Shown: one piece after another, positions 22,050 to 34,531 of the stretch
Numbering within the stretch: position 1 is the first letter of the stretch
Layout: the number at the start of each line of letters is the position of its first letter
Made by a program: the position numbers and the translations under genes
Notes under the pieces: model-generated
Databases searched by the model: none
Seen by the model: the letters and a program-made list of their open reading frames with translations, nothing else
Told to the model about the DNA's origin: nothing
Assembly (NCBI GenBank): GCA_029532415.1
Contig: JAQOTA010000052.1
Coordinates: 2,170,001-2,234,000, forward strand
Source: Marasmius tenuissimus
Taxonomy: Eukaryota; Basidiomycota; Agaricomycetes; Agaricales; Marasmiaceae
Direction of reading: 5' to 3'
Length of the DNA: 64,000 nucleotides

Positions 22050-25000
22050 ATGGCTTATCGTCAGCCAGCTCACGATCCTTACAACCAATATTCCAATAAC
22101 ACCCAATATAACTATGGAAACTCTGGTGTCACACCAGACTATCCTCCGACACAACAACAGGGAAATTACAACAATGGTTATAACGACTACGACGCTCATT
22201 CCAACTGGGATTCAAAATCAACCAAGTCCTACACCAGCACACACGCAGGCTCCCAAGCTCATCTAAACCCTTATGAAATGAGCGAGGTCCCAGCAGTTCC
22301 TTCCATGCCATATAACGCCAACTACCCGCCGCAACAACAGCAGGGATTCCAACGGCCTGCAATGTATCACTCCGGAAGCAGCGCTGGATACTCGGTCGCT
22401 CGCGACAAAATGCTCAAGCGTCGTTCGGTCCGACAGGTGGAGCTCTTTCAGGGTAATCTGGTCATCGACGTCCCCGTACCCTCGCATATCGTCCCTGGTG
22501 GAAAGCAAGGTTCGGAGGAGATGACCAAGTTGCGTTATACAGCGGCTACCTGTGACCCTGACGACTTCATGGCGTCGAGGTACTCGCTGAGGCAATACCT
22601 TTGGGGAAGGCAGACAGAGCTGTTTATTGTGATGACCATGTACAACGAGGACGAGATCCTATTCGTCAAGACTATGAATGCGTGAGTTCACAACTCCTTT
22701 TCTCATCCCGAACCTCTATCAATATTTTTTTTGTTGATCACGGATCTGACTATTTTTGCTATCGTCCAATAATAGAGTTATCAAGAATGTCGCGCACCTG
22801 TGCTCGAGGTCAAGGTCGAAGATGTGGGGACCTGAAGGATGGCAGAAGGTCGTCGTCTGTGTGGTGTCCGATGGTCGAACCAAAGTCAACAAGCGGACAT
22901 TGCAGGTTCTCAGTTTGGTAAGTATCACCTAACTACCTCCGCACTAATCAAACTCAATGGTCACGGGAACCCAGATGGGCTGTTTCCAAGAAGGAATCAT
23001 GAAAGACGAGGTTGCCGGAAAGGACGTTACTGCCCATATCTTCGAGTGCGTTATTTGTTCTCATTTAGGCAGTACACATTCATCAATTCTTCCTGCTCAG
23101 ATACACATCAAGTGTAGTCGTCACGGACACAGGAGAAGTTTCCCAAGGATCATGTCCTGTTCAGATCCTTTTCTGTCTCAAGGAGCAGAACAAGAAGAAA
23201 TTGAACAGTCATCGATGGTTCTTCAACGCGTTCGGACCTCTCATCAAACCTAATGGTCGGTCAACCATATTCGTATCGAGATCCCCGCTCCGTTCGACTT
23301 ACACTTTGCACAGTCTGTGTCCTCCTCGACGTGGGAACGAAACCTACCGGCACGTCAATCTATGAGCTTTGGAAATGCTTTGACAAACACTCAAATGTCG
23401 GTGGTGCTTGTGGAGAGTAAGTGCCGACATAGTTACTATCGTTACACATTCCGGCCCTGACATTCCCCACCTTTTCGTTGTCAAGGATCTGTGTCGATAC
23501 CGGACGAGGGTGTTCGTTACTCCTGACCAGTCCGCTGGCCGCTTCACAGAACTTCGAAGTATGGCAGATTTCCATTCGGAATCTCTCGTAAATTGTGAAT
23601 TAATCTTCCTGTCCAGTACAAAATCTCCAACATTCTCGACAAGCCCCTGGAGAGTGTCTTCGGGTACATCTCCGTTTTACCAGGAGCTTTCAGTGCCTAC
23701 CGTTACAAGGCCCTCTTGAATGGCCCTGATGGTAGAGGACCCCTCGCGTCCTACTTCAAGGGAGAGGCGATGCACGGAGGTGGAGCTCACGGGGCTGGCC
23801 TTTTCGAGAGGAATATGTACCTCGCTGAAGATCGTATTCTCTGCTTCGAAATCGTTACAAAAAGACGGGAAGCATGGGTGCTCAAGTATGTCAAGAGCGC
23901 GAAAGCGTCGACTGATGTGCCTACGACCGTGGCCGAGTTCATCTCGCAGAGAAGAAGATGGCTTAACGGATCAATGTTTGCATCGGTCCACGCAACTGTG
24001 TTCTTCTTCCGAATCTTCACTTCCGGGCACAATATCATTCGGATGTTCATCCTTTTCGTGAGTTTCTCGTCCTTTTGACATTTCGCGATGACTAACCTCG
24101 TCTACACCAGCTCGAGTTCATCTACAACGCTATTCAGCTCCTCTTCTCGTGGACATCCCTGGCTAACTTCTACCTGGCTTTCTTCTTCGTACGTGTACTT
24201 GCTTAGAGCGGATGCGACTGCAACTCAACTACTCTTTCAGCTCGTTTCCTCGGCAACTCAAGACCCCAAGACTGATGCCTTCAACTTCATGTCTGTCGGG
24301 GCCGGCAAAGCTGTCTTCGAAGTCATCCTCAAACTCTACATTGCTGTCATTTTCGTCGTCCTTGTCTGTTCACTCGGCAACCGTCCCCAAGGTTCCAAAT
24401 GGTCCTACTCCATAGCCATTCTCCTATTCGGTCTGTGCAACATCATCACAATCTGGTGTGCCGGCTGGACCGTCTACCTCGCTGTTCCGCACACGCTTGA
24501 CGAGTGGAGTAACTTCCCTCAATTGGTGAAAGACACGCCGGCGTTGCAGGATATCTGTATCAGTCTGGCGGCGACGTATGGGCTTTACTTCATCAGCAGC
24601 TTCATGCACTTTGAGCCCTGGCACATGTTCACGAGCTTCATACAGTACATGTTCTTCTTACCGAGTTGTGAGTCGTTTTGCGCTTCTTTTGCTCCCCCTG
24701 GTTGGTTGTGGACTGACGAGGCTCGTCCTACTGCGCAGACGTAAATATTCTCATGATGTACGCGATGTGCAACCTTCACGATGTTACATGGGGAACCAAG
24801 GGAGATAACGGCGCTGCTAAGGACCTTGGAGGAGCGAAGAAAGTCAAGGGAGATGGGGGGAAAGAAATGATGGAAGTTGAACTGCCGACAGCAAGGGAAG
24901 ACGTCGACAAGGTCTGGATGGCTGCCAAGACCTCTCTGAGAGTCAAGCCCGTGGAAGAGAAGGAGCACAGAGATGCTGCGACGAAACAGGCCGATCATGA

Positions 25001-25345
25001 TAGGAACAGTCGAACGAACGTCGTGTTGGCTTGGGTTGGAACGAATATGTGAGTTTTGGTGGGATATCTTGTGGTACTTGACATGCTGACTTTGTGTAGG
25101 GCGATGATTTTGGTGTTCACATCATCAGCGTTCACAGAATGGGTAGCTAAACATGTGGACACTGACAAGGACACGGTGTTCAACCCGTACCTGTCGTTCT
25201 TGTTCATCGCACTGTGCGTATCTCATTTATATAATCGTTTTTAACCTGTTTACTGATGGGTTTCTACCTTCGCAGTGCTGGACTTTCCGCCGTGCGATTT
25301 ACAGGTTCGTTATTATACCTTATCTTCCGACTTTTCGGTTGGTAA
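22050..25345 (+). CDS. CHS: Chitin synthase, division 1 (class I-III type)
   Basis: A Tyr/Asn/Gln-rich cytosolic N-terminus ([20 protein letters not shown] onward) precedes the catalytic domain. Key family stretches are [79 protein letters not shown] and [14 protein letters not shown]. The EDRILCFEI segment supplies the catalytic acidic residue, and QRRRWLNGS is the QxxRW signature. The enzyme adds GlcNAc from UDP-GlcNAc to chitin at the plasma membrane. The C-terminal third is a series of membrane helices (for example [20 protein letters not shown], then [22 protein letters not shown] stretches). The last exon ends [12 protein letters not shown] and TAA at 25343-25345. About ten short introns are present. 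The architecture, without a myosin head, excludes classes V and VII. Confidence 0.95.
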
Positions 25346-27128
25346 ACAGTGTCGTTCAATGTATTGGAATCCGCCCGGTCGGACTTTTGGAAGGTGGAAG
25401 GAAGGTGAAAGAATTGAAGGAAACGAAGAAAGAAATCTGGAATATTTCGTGTGCCAATATTACGCCTCTTTGGTTATATGTACATTTTACTCACTCACAT
25501 TTCGCTTTCGCGACGGACACCTGCCTCCCTCTGATTCGCATTCAATGTCCGCTTTTCCTGATTTGTTTGTTCCGTTTCGTGTAGTTGCTACTGATTGCTA
25601 GTTCACTCTCATTCCTTGGAATCGGGTGTCGCTACTATTCTTATTTCTTATTTCTCTTCGATCTTTTGGGTCATGACCCTTTTCTCTGTATTTTCGATTC
25701 TGATATGCCACTGGAATGATTTTTTGTTTACTGCTCATGCATGTTTTTGAGGTCCGGCTCCGCTGGCTATCCTTCTTTCGTGCGGGCGACCCAAGTGGAC
25801 TCCGTTGTACCACCAGATTTATATTTCTGGCAGGTCCCGAAGCTGTCCCGCTGTCGTACCCCAGCCTAAGGCTTAATCATTGATGATACAATGGTAAGAA
25901 TCATCCCACCAAGACTGACCCCGCCTTTGGAACACCGTTAGACTAATAAAAATATAGTACCCCGACCACGATCCGAGATTGGCTTCTGTAAGCTGGCAAC
26001 GGAGTGTTTGGATTTGAGGATACTACGAGGATGTTCAGCCACGGAAGAGGGTTCGAAGTATGGGCTCCCCTCCCTCAGGCCTCAAGTGTATCCACCCATA
26101 TCAACCTATTGGGCTATGTAAAAGCGGAGAATTGAGTATGGTATAGATGTGATAAGAAGGACCTTCAACTCGACGCGTCATGGTGGTAAGTTGATGGTGG
26201 CAAATCATGGGTAGACGTACATTGAGCCACGGTATCGTCGACTACGAGAGAGGATGCACGGATCAAATGCCACTGTCAGACAGTGCAAGTGAACATCCGC
26301 AAAAACATTCGTGGGCTCCATCAAGGGGGTAAAACTTGGGTAGTACCTGGATTCGAGGCATTGATATCAGCGCCATGGACGCAGTGCAAGCTCTTAATTT
26401 GCAGGTACGATAGTAGCCCATAGGATTCTGAGCGAGTTCTACAAGTTCGTAAGGAGCTCCGTGTGTCTTCGTTGCAGAACAGGGTACACGTTCTAGGGTG
26501 GACCTGGTGCGTGCGAAAGTCAGACACAACCAAACGGCAACCCCCGAATAACCCTTTCAATTTCCATCACGGTTTCGGGCGAAGACTATCGTACAGTCAA
26601 GCTGTGTGTTGCGCTCAATAACCAGCTCCCGGCGGAGGGTAAGGCGATCTCAAAATTGCTGTGATCTGATTGGACGATACCACTATGGTCAATTGTGCTC
26701 CCTATCTTCATCACTGCTTGGGCTAACCTCGCCGCAGGAGGCTGGTTCTAGGACCATACGTGCCGCCGCTTTCTCTGCCAGGCAACCTTTGCGTCAATTT
26801 TTTCGTGATATCGCTACGGAATACAATCATCGCAAACTCAAATCATGGTAGGTTCTACCCATCGTTATGCGGAGGGGTTGCTTTAGTGCGTGTGGCAAAG
26901 GGGGGAGAGCAAACTCCAGTATTCCAACGAATCTGGAAACTGCGACCCCCGTGGGACAACCTCAACTCTCAACGCCACCATACTCTGTAGATACCGTACT
27001 CCACCTCGGACTGCGTCTACACACTGTCTCCAGACGAGCCGGAAGCTATTCTTAGAATATCTTCTCATAAAAGGCGTGCCTTGAGTCTGCTCTGGTACTC
27101 ACAAATCGAATCCTGCTAACGAGGAAAG
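25346..27128. other. Intergenic region, no supported gene
   Basis: About 1.8 kb lie between the chitin synthase stop and the P450 start. Minus-strand frames around 26263-26560 overlap in two phases and have weak protein-like composition (for example KSLHCVHGADINASN), but I could not connect them to a start, a splice pattern or a family. The rest should be the chitin synthase 3' UTR and the P450 promoter. Confidence 0.45.
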
Positions 27129-29263
27129 ATGGTACCATCACTCACGACCTCGGACTATGCGGTGGGATTTGCAGTAATATTTGTCGGAGCATGTCTATGG
27201 CTATCTTCAAGGACCCCTTCAAAGACGTATTTTCCAGGTCCCAAGGGCTTCCCTTTGATTGGGAACGTTGGCCAGATTCCCACTCAGCACACATGGCGCT
27301 ACTGGGAGAAGCTCTCCAAAACATATGGTGAGTACAACGACTTCGCAAATTGTCGAGCAATACCTGACATTCATAACAGGTCCAATCGTGAGATTGACCC
27401 TCAACCGCGACGAAATCCTGGTTCTGAATGACCCCAGAGATGCTGAGGAGCTGGTGAGATCAGATTAACTTCTTGTGATATCCTCAGGAAACCAACCGTC
27501 CCTCAGCTCGGACGACGATCTCACAACTACTCATCGCGCCCTCCCCTTGTCTACGCTGGCAAATACCAGTCAGCCAACAAACGTATGGTTCTTACCTCGT
27601 ACGGGAAGGCCTTGAAGAGGCAAAGGGCGTTCTTCAATCAGATGATTCAACCCCGAAGTAAGTTCCACTCGGTCGGCGTCTTCTATCAATAAATCTGATT
27701 AGCTTACAATGTCAGCTGTTGGTGGATATGAAAGTATCCAAGAAACTGAGGCCACTAAATTGCTTTATGGTATGATGCTCGATCCAACTAACCCTACATA
27801 CCACAGCCGTCGATTCGCTGCATCATTGGTATTCCACTTGAGCTACGGAGGACGGCTCAAAGACGACGACAAGGACCTCGAGTCAGTCACAAAAATCTTA
27901 CAAGGGTTCGTGCAAGAGACGTACCCTGGATCGCACCTGGTGGACGCTTTCCCTTGGCTCGATGATATCCTCCCCAACTTCCTTGCGCCCTGGAGGAAAG
28001 AAGCAACTGCAAAGCACCACTACGAGATGTCTGTCAGTACACACAAGTGCCATCCCGGCTGTCTTCGTCTTTTAATATGTTTTGGGTGCGTAGGTCTATC
28101 AGCGGCTTGCGCTTGAAGTCAAGGCTCAGATGGATAAGGACGAGATCGATGTTGAATCCTTCGCCGCACGTCTGTGGGACGAGGTCGAAGCCCAGGGAAA
28201 GACTGAGAAAGATGTCGATCTCGAAGAGTTGGCCTATCGTAGGAGCCGCCATTATCTCGACATTCCCGGTACGCGTCCTCACTATTACCTTCGCAGTTCC
28301 CGGAACCGCATTTGAAGCCGGAACGGACACTTCTACTGGTATCATGCAATGGTTTGTCATGGCAATGCTTCTATACCCCGGAACGCTGCGCAAGGCCCAA
28401 GCGGAGTTGGACAGCGTCGTTGGTGCTGACGGGGACATGATTCCTGGATTCGCTCACTTCTCTCGTCTCCCTTACTGTTGCGCTCTCGTCAAAGAAGTAC
28501 TCAGGTTCGTTGTTTATCTTCATTGCTACTCGCCCAAAATTGACAGGGAGGTCCTTCATTCAGATGGGCACCTCCTGCCCCCGGTGGCTTCCCTCACTCC
28601 TCAGACCAGGATGACGAATACAAAGGATGTTTCGTACGTCTGTAACCAACCTTAATCATTGAACGGTCCTGCTTACGATTCGTTCATGTAGATTCCGGCT
28701 AAGACCATGGTTGTCCCTTGTATTTGGTCTATGGCACGTTCCCTCCTTCCTGTTCGCCAGGCTTAGATACTAAATCTAGTATCGCACACAGCACCGGAAC
28801 GAGGAATTCTTCCCCGGCTCGTGCACCTTCAAGCCTGAGCGCTTTGTTGACCCCAACAAGCTAGAGGTCGACCCTAATGATCTCCTCGAGGGCCACTTCG
28901 CTTTTGGATTTGGAAGGTTACTTCAATTCTCCCTTCGATCGAATCCTTCGCACTCAATCATTGCGTTCAGGCGTAAATGCCCTGGCATGTATTTGGGTGG
29001 CAAATCTATGTGGATTGGTATCGTCCGCATGCTTTGGGCATTTGATATCGAATACGCCCGTGACGCCGGAGGTAAACCCATCCTCGTCAGCCCCGATAAC
29101 TGCACCTCTGGAATGTCTTCGTATGTCTCTCCCCCTCGCAGCTCGTAAGATCTTTCTCACCCGTTTCTTTTCCAGACGACCTCATGATTTCCCCCACGTA
29201 ATCTCTCCTCGATCCGAGAACCACAAGCAAACCGTCTTGAAAGCGTTTGCCGTTACAAAGTAG
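27129..29263 (+). CDS. Cytochrome P450 monooxygenase
   Basis: An N-terminal membrane anchor (DYAVGFAVIFVGACLWL) is followed by the Pro-rich hinge FPGPKGFPLIGN. The I-helix oxygen-activation motif is in PGTAFEAGTDTSTGIMQW, the ExxR motif in CALVKEVLRW, the PERF motif in CTFKPERFVDP, and the heme-binding loop FGFGRRKCPGMYLGGKSM carries the ligand Cys. All expected P450 landmarks are present, so the enzyme should be an active microsomal (ER-bound) monooxygenase. The gene has about ten introns. One junction (after PCIWSM, 28733) only works in frame with a GC donor and CACAG acceptor, giving WSMHRNEEFFPGS. The final exon ends LKAFAVTK. Substrate and CYP family number cannot be told from the sequence. 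It is convergent with Het-C. Confidence 0.9.
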
Positions 29264-29727
29264 GATGTGGGGCCTATGGTGCCCAGCGAACAGTCGGTCC
29301 TAGTAGATTGATACTACTTGGAACCTTTGGATAGAGCTCTTCTTTTTCCCCCTAGTAACCAGAAAACATAATAGAGACTGTTCCGGAAAGGCCCGTCTTC
29401 CTGCTTCCGAGTAAACCGAAGTCCATTGCAGTAGTATGTATATGCGGTCGAGGTGTGTTTACCGGCATCAAGTCGGGGGAGCTGGTAGAGGAGAAAGTTG
29501 CTGTACTGGGCGTGCTGGTTGGGAAATCATGCAATGCCAACAGCAGATAAATTGTAATTTACAAGGTGATAGCACCTTGCGAGTCCATACATTATACACA
29601 AATTTACTTTCTACTTCAACTTACAAATTGTTTGTCGTCCGATTGCCTTCGAATGTCCTTTGACTTTACTTCCTTCATCCGATCCTTCTGTCTGTCGTCT
29701 AAGTCACACTGTAAACGTCGCCCGTGC
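29264..29727. other. Convergent intergenic region
   Basis: This short gap between the stops of the P450 and the Het-C gene holds their 3' UTRs. I see nothing else in it. Confidence 0.5.
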
Positions 29728-32700
29728 TCAGTATCCACTGTCGTACTCATTCCTCCTGCGTCCGTAACCAGATCCATACGATTCTCCTTCGCCTTTATCT
29801 CCAATGTTGAGTCTCTCGGCGCCGAAGGTTTCACTATCTCCTCCTGAGTAGCTGGGATTGTAGCCACTTTGGCGGTTATCGTCATCACCGCCATAACCTC
29901 CTCCATCAGTATATCCTCCTGATCCTCCATATCCACCTCCGGAAGAATGAGTACTGTCATCTCGACCTCCGTAAGAAGGTTGGTAGCCTTCTCCATGGTG
30001 GCGGCGCTCAGAACTTCCGTACGAATCGTTACCGCCCCCATAGGAATCTTCTCCGTGGCGCCTGCCAGAACCGTAAGAGTCCTCGCTGCGACCGTATGAA
30101 TCTTCATCTCGACGAGAACCATAAGAGTCTTCGTTACGGCTTGAACCGTAAGAGTCTTCATCGCGACGCGAACCGTACGAATCTCCGCCGAAGGAGGACT
30201 CTTCGTTGTGACGTCTACCTGACCCATCGGTATCCTCATCGTTTCGCCCATACGATGACTCTTCGTGACGCCTGCCCGAGCCGTATGAGTCGTCGTTGCT
30301 GCCGTATGTATTTCCATAGGAGTCCTCGTCACGACGAGTAGATGAGCCATACGAGTCTTCGTCATGGCGCCTGTCTGATCCATACGAATCCTCGCTCTGG
30401 CCATATCCTTCCTGACGCCTGGAGCCGTAGGAGTCGTCTTCCGTGGGCCTATAGCCACCCGAAGATTCGTATCGGTTGGATTCCGAGCTACCGTATTCTT
30501 GGCGGCCGCTATTGTAGGTGCCTTTGGGGATGGTCGGTCAGCTTTTTGCCTCCAAGCTAAAATACGGGATCCACGGGCCACTTACTCTGCTGGTTGTAGC
30601 CCCCGCTCTCACCTCCATAGCCCCCTCCACTCCCACCATATCCTCCACTACTCCCACCGTATCCTCCACCGCTGCCACGATCTTCACTCTCGGCACCATA
30701 TCCACCACCATCAGAGAATCCGCCACTTTGTCCACCATAGCCTCCGCCGGAACCACCGCTGTGACTACTATACCCTCCCCCACCTGAGCTCTGAGTCTGT
30801 CCACCGTGAGAGTTTCCCCCATATCCAGGCTCAACCATACCCTCACTCTCATCTGAGAATCTCTTGTTCTTGCCCTCTCTTACGCTATCCTTCGTCAATG
30901 CCTGGATAGTCTGTTCGCCCGCGTCGGGCCCAAGGGCACCAAACCATTTCTGCAATTCCTCGAACATCTCGTGTTGGATACGCGAGTTGCCATCGGCGTA
31001 GTAAGGGTGATGGAAAGCTTCGAGGATCTGGTTCGGATCGCTACGTTAGCAAAATCGTTCTCTAAATCGTGGGCGACGACTTACATTGTTGATGACTTGG
31101 TTAGGATCGCTGTCGTTACCCCAAGCCTAAAAGCGCGCTCAGCACATTGAAGGGATATGTAGGAAGTATAGAACTCACTTGAACAATCAGCCCAACGCTA
31201 TGGGTAACAACGACCTTTGCGATCTTTCCGGCTGGTTCGTTCAGAATAAGGTTGAAGTGGTCCTGCAAGGCAGTCAGTCACAAGGAACAAAGCGATATCA
31301 AGCCAACAATTGATCATTCACCTTAGACAGAATCGAGTGCGACGGGTCGGAGGCACGAGGGTTGTTGAAGACCTAAGTTGATGGTAAGTGATCCGAAAGT
31401 CGAGCACAGCAGGGGGGTTCGACGAACCTCATACTGATCATCCGAGTCAATGACAGCCTTGCTTCCCTCGCCGAGGGCCGACGTCGCTTGGGTCAAGATA
31501 GGCTACAAAGAAATATTGAGCCGTGAAAAGTCCGTAACGCAGTGCAACATACTGTCAGGTACGGCGCAAGGACCGTGTACACGTCTTTCGGAATGCATGA
31601 GATCCCGAACAAACTAGAACGATCTTCGAAAACTCACAAGCATTGAGGGCATTTGTCAGCTCATCCAGTAAATCGGCCAATCCGGGAATCATATCAATCT
31701 TTTTCGAGATGTCCCTGAACACACTGTCTCTCCACTTGAGCAGGTCCAAAAGCTGCTTTTGGACTTCAGGCGGTGCAACATCGTTCGGATCAAAGTTGTA
31801 CCCCTGCGATTGTTGCTGTAGCTGCTCTCCTTGGTCGAGCTTCTCATTCGTGTCTCCGCCGATATTGAATTTGCCGAGGATGTCCTTGATTTTCGAGATT
31901 TTGGATCCCGCGTCGGCGCCTTGGGCCTCAGCCATCTTGTCATTGAGGGCGGTCACGCTAGCCTGACTGATATGGCTATAGAAGGGGGGAGGTATGAGCG
32001 ATGGAGGCGAGCGTGGCTGGCTTGTTTGTTTCTTACTCGGTAGCTTCTCCCAGCATGGAGTGCATGAAGTCGGCACCTCCGAAAGTTCCTGTGACGAGAG
32101 GAGGTGCACGTCCATTGGGAGTATCGATATCAGTTTCTTCTCCAACATGGCAAAAGACCTCGGAATGGCCCATCTTCCTGAGGCCAATCTCACACCAGTT
32201 ACTGTGTGCAAGGAGATCCTCGACTGAAGGACATTCAACGTCAGATTAAACGACTAAGGTGACTGTCAGAACGTACGCGTGTGAAGTCCAGTGCCCAAAA
32301 GACGATAGGCCTCGTACAGATCGGCACCCTCTTCACCGCCAGAACGACGACCATGGTCAATACAAGCTTGGAAGATGCGTCGGATATGAGCAGTCGAGGT
32401 GTCAAATCCTTCATTTTCCGTAGCCATGTATTTCTTCATGCCGGTCCTTTCGTCGATCTCCAACTCACGGGGATCGACAGGAGGCCGAAGTTTCGGGTGA
32501 TATTTGCGGGCATCTTCCTCGCCACCGTATCCCCTGGAAGATTCGGCATGAGAATCAGTATCACCAGAGGGCAGAAAGACGTTACTTGGGATTGTCGATG
32601 TGTTCCTGCATGCTCGACTATCAGAAACCAATTGTTCATGAACAGAAGGGCTGGATACTGACCACGGGGAGATAGACGCCGACTCGATCAGCGGTCACTT

Positions 32701-33336
32701 CGAATTCCTCCGTCGCGTAACCAAAGGTCTGTTCTCTCGTTAACTTCCATTCAGAGACGGCATGGATCGATTGAACAAACCATGAAGCCCAGAACGGACA
32801 GAATGAGAACCAACGTATCAGCAGACAGCTTCGTCAGTCCTGCGATATCCATGGCCTGGTTGGAATGACGTCATGATCTAATGTCGTCACCGGTCGAGAT
32901 TCATGGGAGGAAGTACTTGCCTGCGAGTAGTCCCTCAACCAGTTGCCCTGGTTTTTCCCTGTGAGTATCAGGCATCGAGATAAATATGCAGAACTCACGA
33001 AGTAAACGCGTTTGATATCGCCTCTGTCAAATTTGGAACCGCCAGAGGACTTGTCCAAAACCTTCTTTGCGAAACCTAGAAGACCTCCCCCAGTGGCGGC
33101 ACCTCCTGCAGACTTGACAAGCTCTGCTAGAACGTTTTCAATATCTCCATGACGGTAGGCTTTGTCCTAGACGAGAGGTTAGAGCGTCTTAGTGACCATC
33201 GATGGGCTCAACTCACGTTCAAGTACGCGAAGTCGGGTATATCGCCAGCGCCAAACGCATATGTTTCAGTCGGTAGAACGACAAGAACTACCGCCAAGAT
33301 GAGCAATGTGGTGGTTATATTAGGCGTGAAAGCCAT
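29728..33336 (-). CDS. het-C: Het-C-family protein with SYGS-repeat tail
   Basis: The protein starts with a signal peptide (MAFTPNITTTLLILAVVLVV ... ETYAFGAGDIPDFAYLN). The Het-C hallmark DKAYRHGDIENVLAELVKSA follows, then GGLLGFAKKVLDKSSGGSKF and DRGDIKRVYF. Middle exons include EGADLYEAYRLLGTGLHT and SHSILGEATE-type sequence, and later DLLDELTNALNACE. In Neurospora, het-C controls heterokaryon incompatibility and encodes a Gly-rich surface-associated protein. The C-terminal third is repetitive: first GGYGGSSGGYGGSGGGYGG, then across a GTAAGT intron at about 30590 a run of roughly a dozen (E/D)DSYGS units with RR spacers. It ends YGRRRNEYDSGY and TGA at 29728-29730. Whether this copy acts in incompatibility is unknown. 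Confidence 0.85.
30050..30490 (-). repeat. Coding tandem repeat encoding (E/D)DSYGS-RR units in Het-C
   Basis: Read on the minus strand, units such as RRDEDSYGS, SRNEDSYGS and RRHEESSYG recur with 27-36-base spacing. Neighbouring units are similar at DNA level (TCTTACGG/TCATACGG with GAAGA or GAGGA before it), which suggests expansion by slippage or unequal crossing over. The preceding GGYGG block (about 30600-30790) is a second, different repeat in the same protein. Confidence 0.8.
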
Positions 33337-34531
33337 ATTCTGAGATCAAAACTGGCTTGAAAGTGGGAGAAAAGTGTGAGATGGTAGTGGTTGACGATTG
33401 AGATGCTTTTTGGTGATTATCGTCAAGGCGCCGTAATCAACCCTTCACAACCGCACTATCTTATCAGTTAAAGTTCACCGGCATTTGCCGAGAAAGAGCC
33501 ACTTCAGGGTCCACATCTGAGTATATGTAGTCGACTTGTGCGCAACTAACAAATCTATGAAGCTGTTTTTTCAGTTCAGCATAGATTCCAGAAGCAGATA
33601 AGTAAACAGGTTTATCCTCCTCCTGAGCAAACGGAGGAGACTGATTCCTCGAATTTTATCTTCCATCTCCGCAATCGCTGAAAAACATAAAGTTCAAGCG
33701 GTCACTACCTTTCAGGTGATTCCCCTCGATGACGACGCTATCATACCTCCAGGTACTCAACCAGGGATACTAAATTCAAGCCCCCCCGCAAACAATCCGT
33801 ACTTGGTACTGTTCATTCATGTAATGGCCATGGGTGGCTTATTAAAAAAGCGAGAGGTTTGACAGGAGTGTTTGACTTGAAACCAAGGGATTCCCAAAAG
33901 GGGTACAACGTCGAGCCCGAATGTCGCTGCAGTCGACGTAATCGTCTGAGGTCGTTGCGCATGGCAGTTCAAACAACCAGAAATCATGATTTTTTGATAC
34001 ACGGATGGTATGTAGGACCTTTCGACGTGGCAGGCAGCCGCATCACAGAGAATTGTTGGGAGTTGGTTGGGAGCTTGTGGCAACTTGGCAAGCATTGACG
34101 GATTTTCGGAGTATTGAGTATTCAGATTTGGTATATAATTCCCACGGATGTTGAAGCATGAGAGTTTTTGGCAAGGGTTCATTCCGTTCAACATCCCAGC
34201 CAGGGTGCAGTTCGACTTCGGTTCGACCTTCTATGCCATTTCCCTTCTCTCTATAACTTGTTCACGACTCTCAAGGTTATATACGAGCTCCGCTGGTTGG
34301 TTTGAAGGAGCTGAACAGTCTACTTGGTGCGTTTCAGCGTTCTCTGTAGACTTTGATAGTGACCGACAGAATTTTCGAAGCCTTTTCTGGTTGAACTACT
34401 TCTGAAATAGCCCGGGATATATCAGAGCTCACTCTCTAAACGCTTTGACGACTTATTATACGTTTGGAGGAGGCACAGTCCGACACTGCCCTTAATTCAT
34501 CAACGCGTTGACGCTCTAACCACCAATCATC
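33337..34531. other. Divergent intergenic region, no supported gene
   Basis: About 1.2 kb lie between the divergent starts of the Het-C gene and the Ser/Pro-rich gene. No frame has recognisable content; it should hold both promoters. Confidence 0.5.

Noticed and set aside
29616..30581. Long minus-strand open frame of 321 residues rich in Thr, Met and Lys
   Set aside because: It is the wrong phase of the repetitive Het-C tail. The correct phase gives SYGS units, and the frame here is open only because of the repeats.
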